12,526 nt of DNA from an uncultured bacterium. Its GTDB lineage: Bacteria; Planctomycetota; UBA8108. A program made the position numbers and the translations under genes. The stretch is from NCBI GenBank assembly GCA_913050545.1, contig CAJWZY010000035.1:1-12526 (forward strand), in the 5' to 3' direction. A model generated the notes under the pieces. It saw only the letters and a program-made list of their open reading frames with translations. It searched no databases and had not been told where the DNA came from. Numbering within the stretch: position 1 is the stretch's first letter; every line of letters starts with the position of its first letter. Of the stretch, positions 1 to 7,446 are shown one piece after another.

Positions 1-713
1 TCCTTGAGTCTAGTGAGCTTCTGCCAGGGAAGCGGGGGTGTTATCTGCGTGGAACGCTCCTGGGTATCGAGGTTCTCCTCGGCCTGACGGGAATCGGTGC
101 CGGCAGGGCTGGGGAGAAGGTCGGGCGTTTTCTCGATACGGAACACCCGGAGCTCCTTCTCGCTACGGGATTCGGAGGTGGACTGACAGGCACGGTCAGC
201 AGCGGCGATATCATCCTCGCGCAGAAGGTGGTGGAGGCTTCTCGTGGCGACCAGGAACCGCGCGAACTTGAGACCGATGAGACCCTGCTGGAAGCGCTGG
301 GGGCAGTCTCAATCCCTTCTGCCACGGTTTGCCGGGGCTCACTGCTTACGGTGGAAGATGTGGTATGCTCCGCGAGGCAAAAGCGCGCATTGGGTTCGCG
401 CTACGGAGCAGAAGGAGTCGATATGGAATCTTATGCAATTCTCCGCGAGGCGCTCAAGAGGGGGGTTCCCTGTATTGCTGGCCGGGCGGTCCTTGACGAG
501 GCTGGATTTGACCTGCCCCGGGGGCTGGACAGCATTCCCGATTCCGATGGACGGCTGGATGCGATGAAGCTTGCAGCCCTGGTTCTTCGTCGCCCCTGGT
601 CGATTCCCGGGCTTTTCGCTCTTCGCTCCAGGAGCCTGCGCGCCTCTACCAGTCTCGCGGCGTTTGTGAAGGCGGCGGTTCTTGCCCGAAAGGATTCCAG
701 CCACGATGCCTGA
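1..713 (+). CDS. Nucleoside phosphorylase/nucleosidase family protein, HpnG-like (5' end outside window)
   Basis: The reading frame is open from base 3 to the TGA at 711-713, giving 236 codons; the start lies upstream of the window, and GTG 228 is internal. Family marks for PNP_UDP_1 are visible: a GIGAGRAGE glycine motif at window residues 31-38 or so, ATGFGGGLTG with the following SSGDIIL at about 54-71 (phosphate/ribose-binding region), and GVDMES at about 138-143, the classic nucleoside-binding Met-Glu segment. Enzymes of this family cleave the N-glycosidic bond of nucleosides. The C-terminal tail rich in Arg, Ser and Leu resembles hopanoid-associated phosphorylases (HpnG), which remove adenine from adenosylhopane, and an RND exporter of HpnN type lies nearby. 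Futalosine hydrolase or MTA/SAH nucleosidase are alternatives. The family is secure; the HpnG assignment is inference. The gene overlaps the next one by 8 bases, so they are probably co-transcribed. Confidence 0.85.
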   Translation, partial: LESSELLPGKRGCYLRGTLLGIEVLLGLTGIGAGRAGEKVGRFLDTEHPELLLATGFGGGLTGTVSSGDIILAQKVVEASRGDQEPRELETDETLLEALGAVSIPSATVCRGSLLTVEDVVCSARQKRALGSRYGAEGVDMESYAILREALKRGVPCIAGRAVLDEAGFDLPRGLDSIPDSDGRLDAMKLAALVLRRPWSIPGLFALRSRSLRASTSLAAFVKAAVLARKDSSHDA

Positions 714-1248
714 GAGTACTCTCGACCCGGTTGAGCTCCATCTTCTTCACCATTGCCGGATCCGCGAAGTATTTAATGCGCCTGAGCTGGGCCGGTTGCT
801 GGGTAAGGAGGGGCTTGACCTTTCGATGACCGATCAACCGGAGGCCCTCAAGATCAGGATCGAGGCTGGCCTCGCGGTGCTTGAGCGTCGTGTTCTCGCC
901 TCCATCTCCGAGGCGCTGCGCCTCCAGGCCCGGGCCTGCGTGCTCATCGGGATCCTGCTTGGGATCCTGGTGGGAATCGGCATCTCGATCCCGGGCCAGC
1001 CGCAGGCAACGCATTATGCGATGATCGGCGGGCTGGTGGTGGCGGGCTCTCTGCTGGTCTTCCTGGCTAAGAAGGTGCTGAGTGTGCGTAGCGATCTCAA
1101 GTTGCTGGCCAGGCTGCGTGGGCGTTACCACGGCCTGCTAGAGAGCTGCTGTGACATTCCACAGCTACAGGCAGCTGCCAGCCTGGTCTACGGAGAAATT
1201 CTCCAGGTAGGCGGCGAGCTGCCCGAAGAGCCGGATGGCAGAACATAG
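706..1248 (+). CDS. Small two-helix membrane protein of unknown function
   Basis: I do not recognise this 180-residue protein. The ATG at 706 lies inside the end of the preceding phosphorylase-like gene (8-base overlap), with AAGGA at 690-694 as a distant ribosome site; a TTG at 682 in the same frame is less likely. Residues 1-70 are hydrophilic and helical with many charged residues. Two hydrophobic helices follow at about 77-95 and 105-121, joined by a short loop (IPGQPQATHY). A basic stretch comes next (AKK, RSDLK, RLRGR) and then an acidic end. This suggests an inner-membrane hairpin with both termini in the cytoplasm. The overlap suggests translational coupling and a shared role with the upstream enzyme. 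Codon use matches the neighbours and I see no sign of decay. Confidence 0.8.
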   Translation: MPESTLDPVELHLLHHCRIREVFNAPELGRLLGKEGLDLSMTDQPEALKIRIEAGLAVLERRVLASISEALRLQARACVLIGILLGILVGIGISIPGQPQATHYAMIGGLVVAGSLLVFLAKKVLSVRSDLKLLARLRGRYHGLLESCCDIPQLQAAASLVYGEILQVGGELPEEPDGRT

Positions 1249-1261
1249 CCCCGTCTCTTAA

Positions 1262-1275
1262 CCGGATTTTTCCGG
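1262..1275. terminator. Short hairpin between convergent genes
   Basis: CCGGA (1262-1266), loop TTTT, TCCGG (1271-1275). It sits in the 35-base gap between the stop of the plus-strand gene (1248) and the stop of the minus-strand lipoprotein gene (1284), where a bidirectional terminator is expected. The stem is only 5 bp and neither strand has a good T-run after it (minus strand continues TTAAGAG), so function is uncertain. Confidence 0.35.
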
Positions 1276-1283
1276 GTGGAGTA

Positions 1284-2162
1284 TTACCTGGGCTGCAGGG
1301 CGGTTGCCGGGACGCTGTCGTCGACCTTGACCGCGATTTCCGACTTCAGTGTCTGGGCCTGGATGAGCCAGTCCTTGTGTTCGACACTGTAGTCCGCGGG
1401 GATGTCGGCGGCAAAGACCTTCTCGATGGCAGCCAGCGCCCGCTGGTGTTCCTCCGCATCGGCCAGGGCCTTTGCCAGCAGGAGCCAGTTTTCTCCGAAG
1501 GTGGGAGCCTTGCCACAGGCCGCCTCCAGGGTAGCGATACCTTCCTCGAGACTTCCAACGGAGAAGCCGGCGAAATCATAATCCGAGGCCTCGACAATCA
1601 GTGTGCCAAGGACCCTGGCCGGGCCACCGTGGTCGTGGGTGCCGTCAAGCTCGTGTGCCACTTCGAGGCAGTATTTCATCTCCCGCAGGAGCTTGGATCG
1701 AGGTTCTTTTATCGTTTCCAACAGGGCACCGATGCAGATGGCCGAATAGTAGTAGGCCTCGACCTGCACAGATGTCTTCTGTCGCGCTTCGCGTCCCAGG
1801 TAGATGCCCTCGAGCGCGTATTTCTTTTTCTCGGCGGGATTTTCGTGGTTCAAGGCCAGCCAGGCACAGGCCCGGACGCCGCGCCAGAGAGACTGGTAAT
1901 TGTTGCCGGGCGAAACCGAATCTTTCGAGGTGCCCAGGGAGTGTGATACCCGGTAGATCGTACGAGGCTCAGCGTAGCTCTGGTCGATCTCGTTAATTCT
2001 TTCTTTGAGAACCGTGACCGGCAGCGGCGCCACATTCAGGGAGGGTTTTGGTTCGGTTCCGGAAACAGCCGTTGCCTCATTGTATGCGCAGCCGCTTCCC
2101 ATCAACGCCAACGCAGTTGCTGCCACGGCAAGAGCCAGCAATGGAGTCCTGTTATTTTTCAT
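1284..2162 (-). CDS. TatT/TPR-like lipoprotein, last gene of the RND operon
   Basis: A 292-residue predicted lipoprotein. The start at 2162 is chosen because a strong ribosome site, GAGGAG, lies at 2169-2174 with 6 bases of spacing, and because it gives a clean signal peptide (MKNNR, then a hydrophobic run) ending in GSGC with Cys25 as the lipidated residue; Gly at -3 is not the usual Leu. The body is helical. Residues about 93-175 and 205-250 look like degenerate tetratricopeptide units, for example EAYYYSAICIGALLE (136-150), HGGPARVLGTL (178-188) and ENWLLLAKALADAEEHQRAL (224-243). This order resembles TatT proteins, the periplasmic TPR partners of TRAP-type binding proteins; that similarity is from memory of the family pattern. 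Its start overlaps the end of the upstream binding-protein gene by 11 bases, suggesting translational coupling and joint function. Confidence 0.8.
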   Translation of the reverse strand: MKNNRTPLLALAVAATALALMGSGCAYNEATAVSGTEPKPSLNVAPLPVTVLKERINEIDQSYAEPRTIYRVSHSLGTSKDSVSPGNNYQSLWRGVRACAWLALNHENPAEKKKYALEGIYLGREARQKTSVQVEAYYYSAICIGALLETIKEPRSKLLREMKYCLEVAHELDGTHDHGGPARVLGTLIVEASDYDFAGFSVGSLEEGIATLEAACGKAPTFGENWLLLAKALADAEEHQRALAAIEKVFAADIPADYSVEHKDWLIQAQTLKSEIAVKVDDSVPATALQPR

Positions 2163-3042
2163 TCTTCTCTCCTCTTTCAAAAAGGTACTTCTTTTCAATT
2201 TCACCCATCCAGCCGGGCCGGATCTTACGGAATCCCTGACAGCCCATCTGCTGCACAATCTCTCTGGCCTCTTTGACCGTTGAGATTTTTTCCATAGCGT
2301 TCATCAACAGGCGCTGCTCTTCACTGACAGCCTCTGTCGATTTAAGTGCTCCTCTGAAAGCAACTATGACAGCAGGAGGATAATATTCCGATTCGATAAC
2401 TTTCTCCACTTTTTTCAGCCGCCCCAGTTTTTTCATCGATTCGTACTGGTTGCCATGCAGGAGCACGGCCTGGACCCTGTTTTTACCGAGCTGGTAGAGG
2501 GCAGAGGATACTTTCGTCGTTGGTTTGGGAACCCAGGATCCGGTTCCTTTCCATCCCGCAAGTGCTGCTGTCGCTTTTGCTTTGGGAGGGAAGAGGATCC
2601 TGCTGACGAATTTCGGCTCATGGAAGGGGCCACCCATGACCACCTTTCCGTCCAGGTCAGCAGCTTTTTTCACAGTGCCTTCAGATGCCACAAGCACATA
2701 TTTTTCAAGAGGATACGCCTCCAGCAGGGGCCTCATTCCAAAGCGATCAGCGTATTCGAGGTAGAATCCGAGGCTGACAATCCCTACAGCGGGTAGCTGT
2801 TTATCCAGCTCTTTGAGTGCCTCTGCGGGATCATTCTGGTAGCTCAGGGCTGGTTTCGGGAGGTTTGTGGAGGTGGCGAGGTAGTTGCCCAGCCGCAGCA
2901 GGAATCCTTCAGCTGCCCTGGGGGATCCTGGTCTTCCCGGTTGGATTACGGCAAGACTGGAGGCGTCCTCATCGCCGCGACTTTTTTCTGAAACCAGCAG
3001 AAAAAAAAGGCAGATCAGGACAAATATTCTCATTTTCAGCAT
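2152..3042 (-). CDS. PhnD-like periplasmic substrate-binding protein
   Basis: A 296-residue secreted protein: a signal peptide (MLKMR, hydrophobic core at 5-17, then charged SEKSRGDED) followed by a type 2 periplasmic-binding fold. Family-like features are the VGIVSLGFYLEYADR segment (about 86-100), an ADLDGKVVMGGP segment (128-139), a middle stretch with NRVQAVLLHGNQYESM (188-203), and the end EAREIVQQMGCQGFRKI (258-274), as in PhnD/phosphonate-type binding proteins. The ATG at 3042 is chosen over 3033 and GTG 3084 because GGGGGT at 3051-3056 (complement of the plus strand) sits 8 bases upstream. No ABC permease or ATPase is nearby, so it is unlikely to serve a classical importer; it lies between an RND exporter (82-base gap) and a TPR lipoprotein (11-base overlap). 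The ligand is unknown. Confidence 0.82.
   Translation of the reverse strand: MLKMRIFVLICLFFLLVSEKSRGDEDASSLAVIQPGRPGSPRAAEGFLLRLGNYLATSTNLPKPALSYQNDPAEALKELDKQLPAVGIVSLGFYLEYADRFGMRPLLEAYPLEKYVLVASEGTVKKAADLDGKVVMGGPFHEPKFVSRILFPPKAKATAALAGWKGTGSWVPKPTTKVSSALYQLGKNRVQAVLLHGNQYESMKKLGRLKKVEKVIESEYYPPAVIVAFRGALKSTEAVSEEQRLLMNAMEKISTVKEAREIVQQMGCQGFRKIRPGWMGEIEKKYLFERGEKNEK
2169..2174 (-). promoter_or_regulatory. Strong ribosome binding site of the TatT-like lipoprotein
   Basis: GAGGAG on the minus strand, 6 bases before ATG 2162. It lies inside the last codons of the binding-protein gene and fixes the lipoprotein start, ruling out the longer in-frame start at 2258 that would delay the signal peptide by 32 residues. 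Confidence 0.7.
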
Positions 3043-3050
3043 CGACTCAT

Positions 3051-3056
3051 ACCCCC
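3051..3056 (-). promoter_or_regulatory. Ribosome binding site supporting the start at 3042
   Basis: On the minus strand this reads GGGGGT, able to pair with the anti-SD ACCUCC using one G:U pair, 8 bases before ATG 3042. Neither ATG 3033 nor GTG 3084 has a comparable site. Confidence 0.5.
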
Positions 3057-3124
3057 GGACGTTGGGTCCGCTGTATTCAAACACGCCCCCGGCAAGGGCG
3101 CAAATGCTGAGAGCCTTGTGCCAG

Positions 3125-5830
3125 CTACTTTCTCTCGAGCAGTTTCAGGAGGGCCGGCAGGAGAAAAACGGTAGCCGCAAGAACACATCCCAGGCCGGCG
3201 ATCATCATCAGGCCAAGGCTCGCCACTCCCCGATGGCTCGCGGTGGCCATGGCACCGAAGCCGATGATGGTTGTGAGGAAGGAGAGGGTGACGGCGGCCG
3301 CTGTTGTCCGGCCGATGGTGGAGGCAGACTGGGTTTCCCGGAAGCGATGAACGATGTGAACGCCTCCATCGACGCCGCAGCCGATAAGGATCGGCAGGGC
3401 GAAGAAGTTGGCGAGGTTGAAGTCAAGTCCGAGGAGGGGGAGGAGCTCGAGAAGCCAGAGGAGACCGATCGTGAGCGGCACCATCGCCAGCAGGGTCAGC
3501 CGCAGGCTGCGCAATTCAAGAAGGAGAAAGAGCAACACGATTCCGTAGGAATAGAGGGCCGCTTTTTCAAAGCCCTCCCGCATCCGGCCCGCTGATTCAT
3601 GAACCTGCACGGGGGCACCGGTCACCTCCGGATCAATCTTCCTCATGGCCGTTATGAAGCGCTTCATGGAATCTTCCTGCCAGAGGTCTTCGTTGGCGTA
3701 GGCGTAGACGATGAAGCGGTCACCATCGTGGGAGACAAAGCGCTTCCTGAGGATGTCCGGAAGGTTGCCGGGGGAGATGGGCTCCTCCTCGATAAGGGCT
3801 GAGCGCAGGGATTTCAGCAGGCCGTTGAGGTCCCCGATCCAGGCCTGCTGGAAAGAGCCGAGCTTCTTCACTGCCCCCGGGAGGGCCGCCCCGCTGAGGA
3901 GCTCAATGATCTCTCCCGCCCCGTCGGCAGCGGCGAGCAGCCGCCCGGCGAATTTCCCGGCGGCCTCTTCAGCCGCCTGGGAGATTGTGTCAGCCAGCCC
4001 GAAGAGGTTTTCCTGCAGACGCTCAAGGGACTCTCTCAGTGCCGGGAGGTCAACATCACCTGAGGCCCCGGGTATCTCGATCTCCCCGAGTACCTCGCGG
4101 GCAGTCTTCAGCTGCTCAATTTTATCCTCCTGCCCGGTGGGAATGTAGTCCAGCACGCTCTCGGTCTTTGAGACGATCTTGTCGGGGAGGGCATCGAGCG
4201 CCTGTTTTTTCGCCAGGACGTCATCGAGATCTCGCGCGATGAAGGCAGCGTACCAGGTGGAAAAATCAGAATCCTCAATCAGTAACCTTTCGTACTTGAC
4301 CGACACGAGCTTGGGGTTCTGCAGCTCGAGGAGGTTCGGATTGTAGGGCAACCCTTCGAGACAGAAGAGCCCGCCGATGGTGAGGGCTGCAGAGATGGCG
4401 ATCACGGGTATTGGCCGGCGTGCTGGAAGTTCAAGCAGGGGGATCCTGATCGCATGGACGGAGGGGGCCTTTCCAGGCGCACCTTCAAAGAGAAGAATGA
4501 GGGCGGGAAGGAGGGTTATCATGCTGAAGAGGCAGATGAGGACCCCGCTGCCGGCGATGAAGCCGAGCTCCCTGAGCCCCTGGAAGTCGACGAAGAGGGT
4601 CATGTAGAAGGCCGCCGAGGTTGTGATGCCGCCGACGACGATGGCATGCCCGGTGGTCTCGATGGTTTTGCGCACGGCTTCAGGAACCGGGTTTTCTTTT
4701 GCGAGTTCTTCCTGGTAGCGGGCGGTGAAGTGGATGCCGAAGTCAATTCCCAGGCCGACAAGCATGGCGGCAAATACGATCGAGAGAAGGGTCAGGTAGC
4801 CGATCGTCATGGAGGTGAGGGCGAAGGTAAGGAGGATGGCAACGGCGAGCGTCACGATGCAGAGGAGGGGCCTTCTCAGCCGCCGGAAAAAGATGACGAA
4901 AAGCAGGAGCACGCCTCCGAATGCTGCGAGGGTCGCGAGCTTCATATCCTTGTCGGTGGTCATCATCTCATCGGCCTGCAGCACGGGGCGGCCCGTCAGC
5001 CCCATCTTGACAAGCGGGTAGTCATTGCCTACCTCCTTGAGAACCTTGCGGATTTCGATGAGGGGTTCACGGATGAGTTCGAGGGTGCTCGTGTCCTTTT
5101 TGGGAAGGATCTCGATAAGCAGGTATTTTTCATTCGCCGTGGCGAGGTAGCCACGCTCCTGCAGGGTGCCGGGCTGCCGCTCTTCGAGCCTGCTGGACAG
5201 GCTGGTGCCCTTGCGGCCCTCGATGGCATCGCGAGTGGCTTTTAATGAATCCTCCAGCAGCGCGAGGGCCGTTGCGGCCGCGTCCACTTCGTCGCTTTCT
5301 TCTGCTTTCCCGCTGAAGCGCCTGTCGATGGTTTCAGGGTCGAGAAGGCTTGAGAAAAAACCGAAGAGGTCTTCGAGGCGGCTTGTTTTACCCAGCTGGC
5401 CAAGAAGGTCCCGGTTTTCCGCCAGGGTTTTTGAGAGGCTCGCCAATTCTTCCGGCTCCCGGTGCAGGATGCCGTAGCGCATGGCTTCGGGTGGTATGCG
5501 GTGAACAGCCTTGTCGACATGCTCATCGAGGCGCTCGATGCGTTCCCTGGCATCGCGCGCGGCAGCCAGGGCGGCCTGTTGATCAGCTCCTGTCTCAATC
5601 ACGACGTAGAGGAACTCGAGATCTCCAAACTCGTCGAGGAAATCAAGGTATCTCTGGTTGTACTCGAGGTCCGCCGCGACCAGGTCGTTCTGATCAGTCT
5701 TGAAATTAAGTTCGAGGATCTGCGGGACAGACCCGGCGGCGGCTGCCAGGTAGAGCGCCGTCGTCAACCAGGGTTGACGCACGACGAACGCAGCCAGGGA
5801 TTTCAACAGGCGTTTCAACATGGATTCCAT
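3125..5830 (-). CDS. RND/MMPL-family exporter, HpnN-like
   Basis: A 901-residue inner-membrane transporter with the duplicated MMPL layout. A first helix at about 19-39 is followed by a large periplasmic domain (40-295), five helices between 297 and 448, a seventh helix at 470-492, a second periplasmic domain (about 493-755), and five helices between 757 and 898. The proton-relay helices carry GLGIDFGIH (359-367, Asp363) and GCGVDGGVH (817-825, Asp821), the expected paired acidic residues. Single-chain RND proteins of this size export lipids; HpnN moves hopanoids to the outer membrane. The HpnN assignment is tentative: a HpnG-like gene is close by, but no squalene-hopene cyclase is visible in the window. 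ATG 5821 is an alternative start, with no clear ribosome site for either. It is the first gene of a leftward unit with the binding protein and lipoprotein. Confidence 0.9.
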   Translation of the reverse strand: MESMLKRLLKSLAAFVVRQPWLTTALYLAAAAGSVPQILELNFKTDQNDLVAADLEYNQRYLDFLDEFGDLEFLYVVIETGADQQAALAAARDARERIERLDEHVDKAVHRIPPEAMRYGILHREPEELASLSKTLAENRDLLGQLGKTSRLEDLFGFFSSLLDPETIDRRFSGKAEESDEVDAAATALALLEDSLKATRDAIEGRKGTSLSSRLEERQPGTLQERGYLATANEKYLLIEILPKKDTSTLELIREPLIEIRKVLKEVGNDYPLVKMGLTGRPVLQADEMMTTDKDMKLATLAAFGGVLLLFVIFFRRLRRPLLCIVTLAVAILLTFALTSMTIGYLTLLSIVFAAMLVGLGIDFGIHFTARYQEELAKENPVPEAVRKTIETTGHAIVVGGITTSAAFYMTLFVDFQGLRELGFIAGSGVLICLFSMITLLPALILLFEGAPGKAPSVHAIRIPLLELPARRPIPVIAISAALTIGGLFCLEGLPYNPNLLELQNPKLVSVKYERLLIEDSDFSTWYAAFIARDLDDVLAKKQALDALPDKIVSKTESVLDYIPTGQEDKIEQLKTAREVLGEIEIPGASGDVDLPALRESLERLQENLFGLADTISQAAEEAAGKFAGRLLAAADGAGEIIELLSGAALPGAVKKLGSFQQAWIGDLNGLLKSLRSALIEEEPISPGNLPDILRKRFVSHDGDRFIVYAYANEDLWQEDSMKRFITAMRKIDPEVTGAPVQVHESAGRMREGFEKAALYSYGIVLLFLLLELRSLRLTLLAMVPLTIGLLWLLELLPLLGLDFNLANFFALPILIGCGVDGGVHIVHRFRETQSASTIGRTTAAAVTLSFLTTIIGFGAMATASHRGVASLGLMMIAGLGCVLAATVFLLPALLKLLERK

Positions 5831-5891
5831 ACCGCCGGGGCCGGGCGCACGGATCTGTCGGAGCCGGGTGCGCCGCAGGCAGGATTTTACC

Positions 5892-5904
5892 CTGTTGTGA
5901 ACAG
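5892..5904. repeat. Small inverted repeat CTGTT-GTG-AACAG
   Basis: A perfect 5-bp inverted repeat around GTG, followed on the plus strand by TTTTTC (5905-5910). It could be an operator half-site pair or a very weak hairpin terminator. It lies 62 bases before the RND start on the minus strand. Such a short repeat can arise by chance. Confidence 0.3.
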
Positions 5905-6022
5905 TTTTTCTTTCTCCAGCAGGCCCCCGGGAGCTGCGATGTGTTCTTTCTGCTCCTTCAAGGCATCTTCACCGCCAGCAGCCTTAGAGCTGTTTTTTCC
6001 TGCAGGAGCCTCCGCGGCAGTG

Positions 6023-6049
6023 AAAAAACCGGGTTTCTTTTTTCCCGGT
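6023..6049 (-). terminator. Terminator-like hairpin reading leftwards, in the leader of the RND operon
   Basis: On the minus strand: ACCGGG (6049-6044), a ten-base A-rich loop (6043-6034), CCCGGT (6033-6028), then a run of T completed by 6027-6023. A GC-rich stem followed directly by six T is the form of an intrinsic terminator. On the plus strand the stem is not followed by T. No minus-strand gene lies directly to its right, so it either stops antisense transcription coming from the ribBA side or acts as an attenuator ahead of the RND gene, whose start is about 190 bases downstream. Confidence 0.55.
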
Positions 6050-6098
6050 GGCTACAATAGGCGGCTTCGCACTGTTTGAAGGATGGGTGCGGGAGGTT

Positions 6099-6146
6099 AT
6101 GCTGAAAGTTCAGGCAACGGCAATTGTGACCGGAGAGACGGATTGA
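6099..6146 (+). other. Possible 15-codon leader frame coupled to ribBA
   Basis: ATG at 6099, preceded by GGGAGG (6091-6096), opens a 15-codon frame whose TGA (6144-6146) overlaps the likely TTG start of ribBA (6143-6145). A longer version with GTG at 6048 or 6087 is also open. The peptide is not recognised. The stop/start overlap is of the kind used for translational coupling, but a frame this short may be chance. Confidence 0.25.
6132..6135 (+). promoter_or_regulatory. Ribosome binding site that decides the ribBA start
   Basis: GGAG at 6132-6135 stands 7 bases before TTG 6143. The in-frame ATG 6083 has AAGG directly abutting it, too close to serve, and would add 20 residues that match nothing in the RibB family, whose members normally begin just before the FASIE/AIE segment. 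Confidence 0.6.
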
Positions 6147-7417
6147 CTGAGAGAAATTTTGCTTCCATAGAATCGGCCATCGAGAAGATCGCCGCCGGCG
6201 GAATGGTCATCGTCGTTGATGATGAGGCGCGTGAAAACGAAGGCGATTTCATCTGTGCCGCCGAGAAGATCACCCCGGAGATGGTGAATTTCATGCTGCG
6301 CTCAGGGCGTGGCGTGCTCTGTGTTCCGATGCCGCGGGACCGGGCCGACACCTTGCAGCTGGAGCCCGCTTCGCATGAGAACTCGGCTCTTCACCATACG
6401 AATTTCACCGTCAGTGTCGACCTGGGAAATCTCAAGTCAGGGGTTTCGGCTGCGGAGCGCTGCGCGACGATCCAGGCCCTGGCCGCCGAAGATACCACCC
6501 CCGCAGACCTGGCCCGCCCCGGGCATATCTATCCGCTGGTTGCGCACGAGGGCGGTGTGTTGCATCGCGCCGGCCATACCGAGGCGGCTGTTGACCTGGT
6601 CCGACTTGCCGGGCTGAGCCCGGTAGGAGCTCTGATCGAGATTCTCGACGAGGATGGACAGATGGCCCGTGGCGAACGCCTCTTCGAGATTGCCGAGCAG
6701 AACGAGATTCCGATCGTCACCATCGAGGACCTGATTCGCCATCGTCGTCGCAACGAGGCCCTGGTGGAGAGGGTAGTGGAGACGGTGCTGCCAACGGAAG
6801 CTTTCGGCGACCTGGCGGTTTACGGCTACCGGGTCTGCTTCGATTCAAACGAGCCGATTGCCATCGTCAAGGGGGACCTTCAGAGCGTTGAGGCGCCCCT
6901 GGTGCGGGTACATTCGTCCTGTTTTACAGGGGAGGTGCTCGAGTCGCTGCGCTGTGATTGCGGCGGGCAGCTGCGGGGAGCTCTTCAGCGGATCGCGGGA
7001 GAGGGCGTCGGAGCCGTGGTCTATCTTCCGCAGGAAGGCCGGGGGATCGGCCTGCTGGAAAAACTCAGGGCCTACGCCCTGCAGGATGAAGGGCTCGATA
7101 CCGTAGAGGCCAACCTTGCGCTGGGCTACAGGGCGGATATGCGCGATTACGGCGTCGGCATCCAGATTATCAAGGACCTGGGGCTCAGGAAGGTGCGCCT
7201 CTTGACCAATAATCCCAAGAAGCAGGACGCCTTTATTTACTACGGTTACAATCTCGAGGTCGTTGGACAGGAACCGATCCTGTCACCGGCCAACGAACAC
7301 AGCGAGGCCTACATGCAGGCCAAGCGGGACAAGATGGGGCATCTCCTTCCCGACTCGGCGACCATCGCACCGCGAGCTGCTGAGCCGGCGACCGGGGGCG
7401 AGCCGCAGGCAGAGTAG
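6143..7417 (+). CDS. ribBA: Bifunctional 3,4-dihydroxy-2-butanone 4-phosphate synthase / GTP cyclohydrolase II
   Basis: A 424-residue cytoplasmic enzyme starting both branches of riboflavin synthesis. RibB makes the four-carbon unit from ribulose 5-phosphate, and RibA opens GTP to the pyrimidine precursor. The N-terminal domain (1-205) shows VVDDEARENEGDF (24-36, the acidic Mg-binding loop), HHTNFTVSVD (84-93), RPGHIYPL (125-132) and HRAGHTEAAVDL (141-152). The C-terminal domain (about 206-400) shows RVHSSCFTGEV (255-265) with the zinc cysteines Cys260, Cys271 and Cys273, LPQEGRGIGL (294-303), QDEGLDTVEANL (314-325) and RLLTNNPKK (352-360). Most family members have HSEC where this has HSSC. 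The last 20 or so residues are a Pro/Ala-rich extension. The TTG start at 6143 is supported by GGAG 7 bases upstream. The next gene follows after 29 bases, likely in one transcript. Confidence 0.96.
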   Translation: MTERNFASIESAIEKIAAGGMVIVVDDEARENEGDFICAAEKITPEMVNFMLRSGRGVLCVPMPRDRADTLQLEPASHENSALHHTNFTVSVDLGNLKSGVSAAERCATIQALAAEDTTPADLARPGHIYPLVAHEGGVLHRAGHTEAAVDLVRLAGLSPVGALIEILDEDGQMARGERLFEIAEQNEIPIVTIEDLIRHRRRNEALVERVVETVLPTEAFGDLAVYGYRVCFDSNEPIAIVKGDLQSVEAPLVRVHSSCFTGEVLESLRCDCGGQLRGALQRIAGEGVGAVVYLPQEGRGIGLLEKLRAYALQDEGLDTVEANLALGYRADMRDYGVGIQIIKDLGLRKVRLLTNNPKKQDAFIYYGYNLEVVGQEPILSPANEHSEAYMQAKRDKMGHLLPDSATIAPRAAEPATGGEPQAE

Positions 7418-7446
7418 GTGACGGGATCCGGCGGAGATTTTTTCTG

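Larger units (their letters stand above)
5831..6142. other. Divergent intergenic region between the RND operon and ribBA
   Basis: 312 bases that must hold promoters for both directions. I find no convincing full sigma-70 promoter. On the plus strand TACAAT at 6053-6058 could be a -10 but has no good -35. On the minus strand TAAAAT at 5882-5887 (complement) likewise lacks a -35. The region holds the minus-strand hairpin at 6023-6049, a small palindrome at 5892-5904 and a tiny plus-strand frame at 6099-6146. No FMN riboswitch core is recognisable. Long frames crossing it on either strand lack starts, ribosome sites or recognisable content. Confidence 0.6.

Noticed and set aside
2885..3595. 236-codon plus-strand frame
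   Set aside because: Antisense to the end of the RND gene and the start of the binding-protein gene; highly charged low-complexity content, no family match recognised.
4454..5245. 263-codon open frame on the plus strand inside the RND gene
   Set aside because: Exactly antisense to the well-supported exporter; composition is Glu/Gly/Asp-rich, typical of a shadow of a high-GC gene.
5880..6056. Minus-strand open stretch ending at TAA before the RND gene
   Set aside because: About 50 codons with no ATG start or ribosome site; Lys/Ala/Gly-rich and the hairpin at 6023-6049 falls inside it.
5462..6079. 205-codon plus-strand frame reaching into the divergent intergenic region
   Set aside because: Most of it is antisense to the RND gene; no ribosome site and no recognisable domain.
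5831..6142. FMN riboswitch ahead of ribBA
   Set aside because: None of the conserved RFN-element segments could be found by eye in the region.
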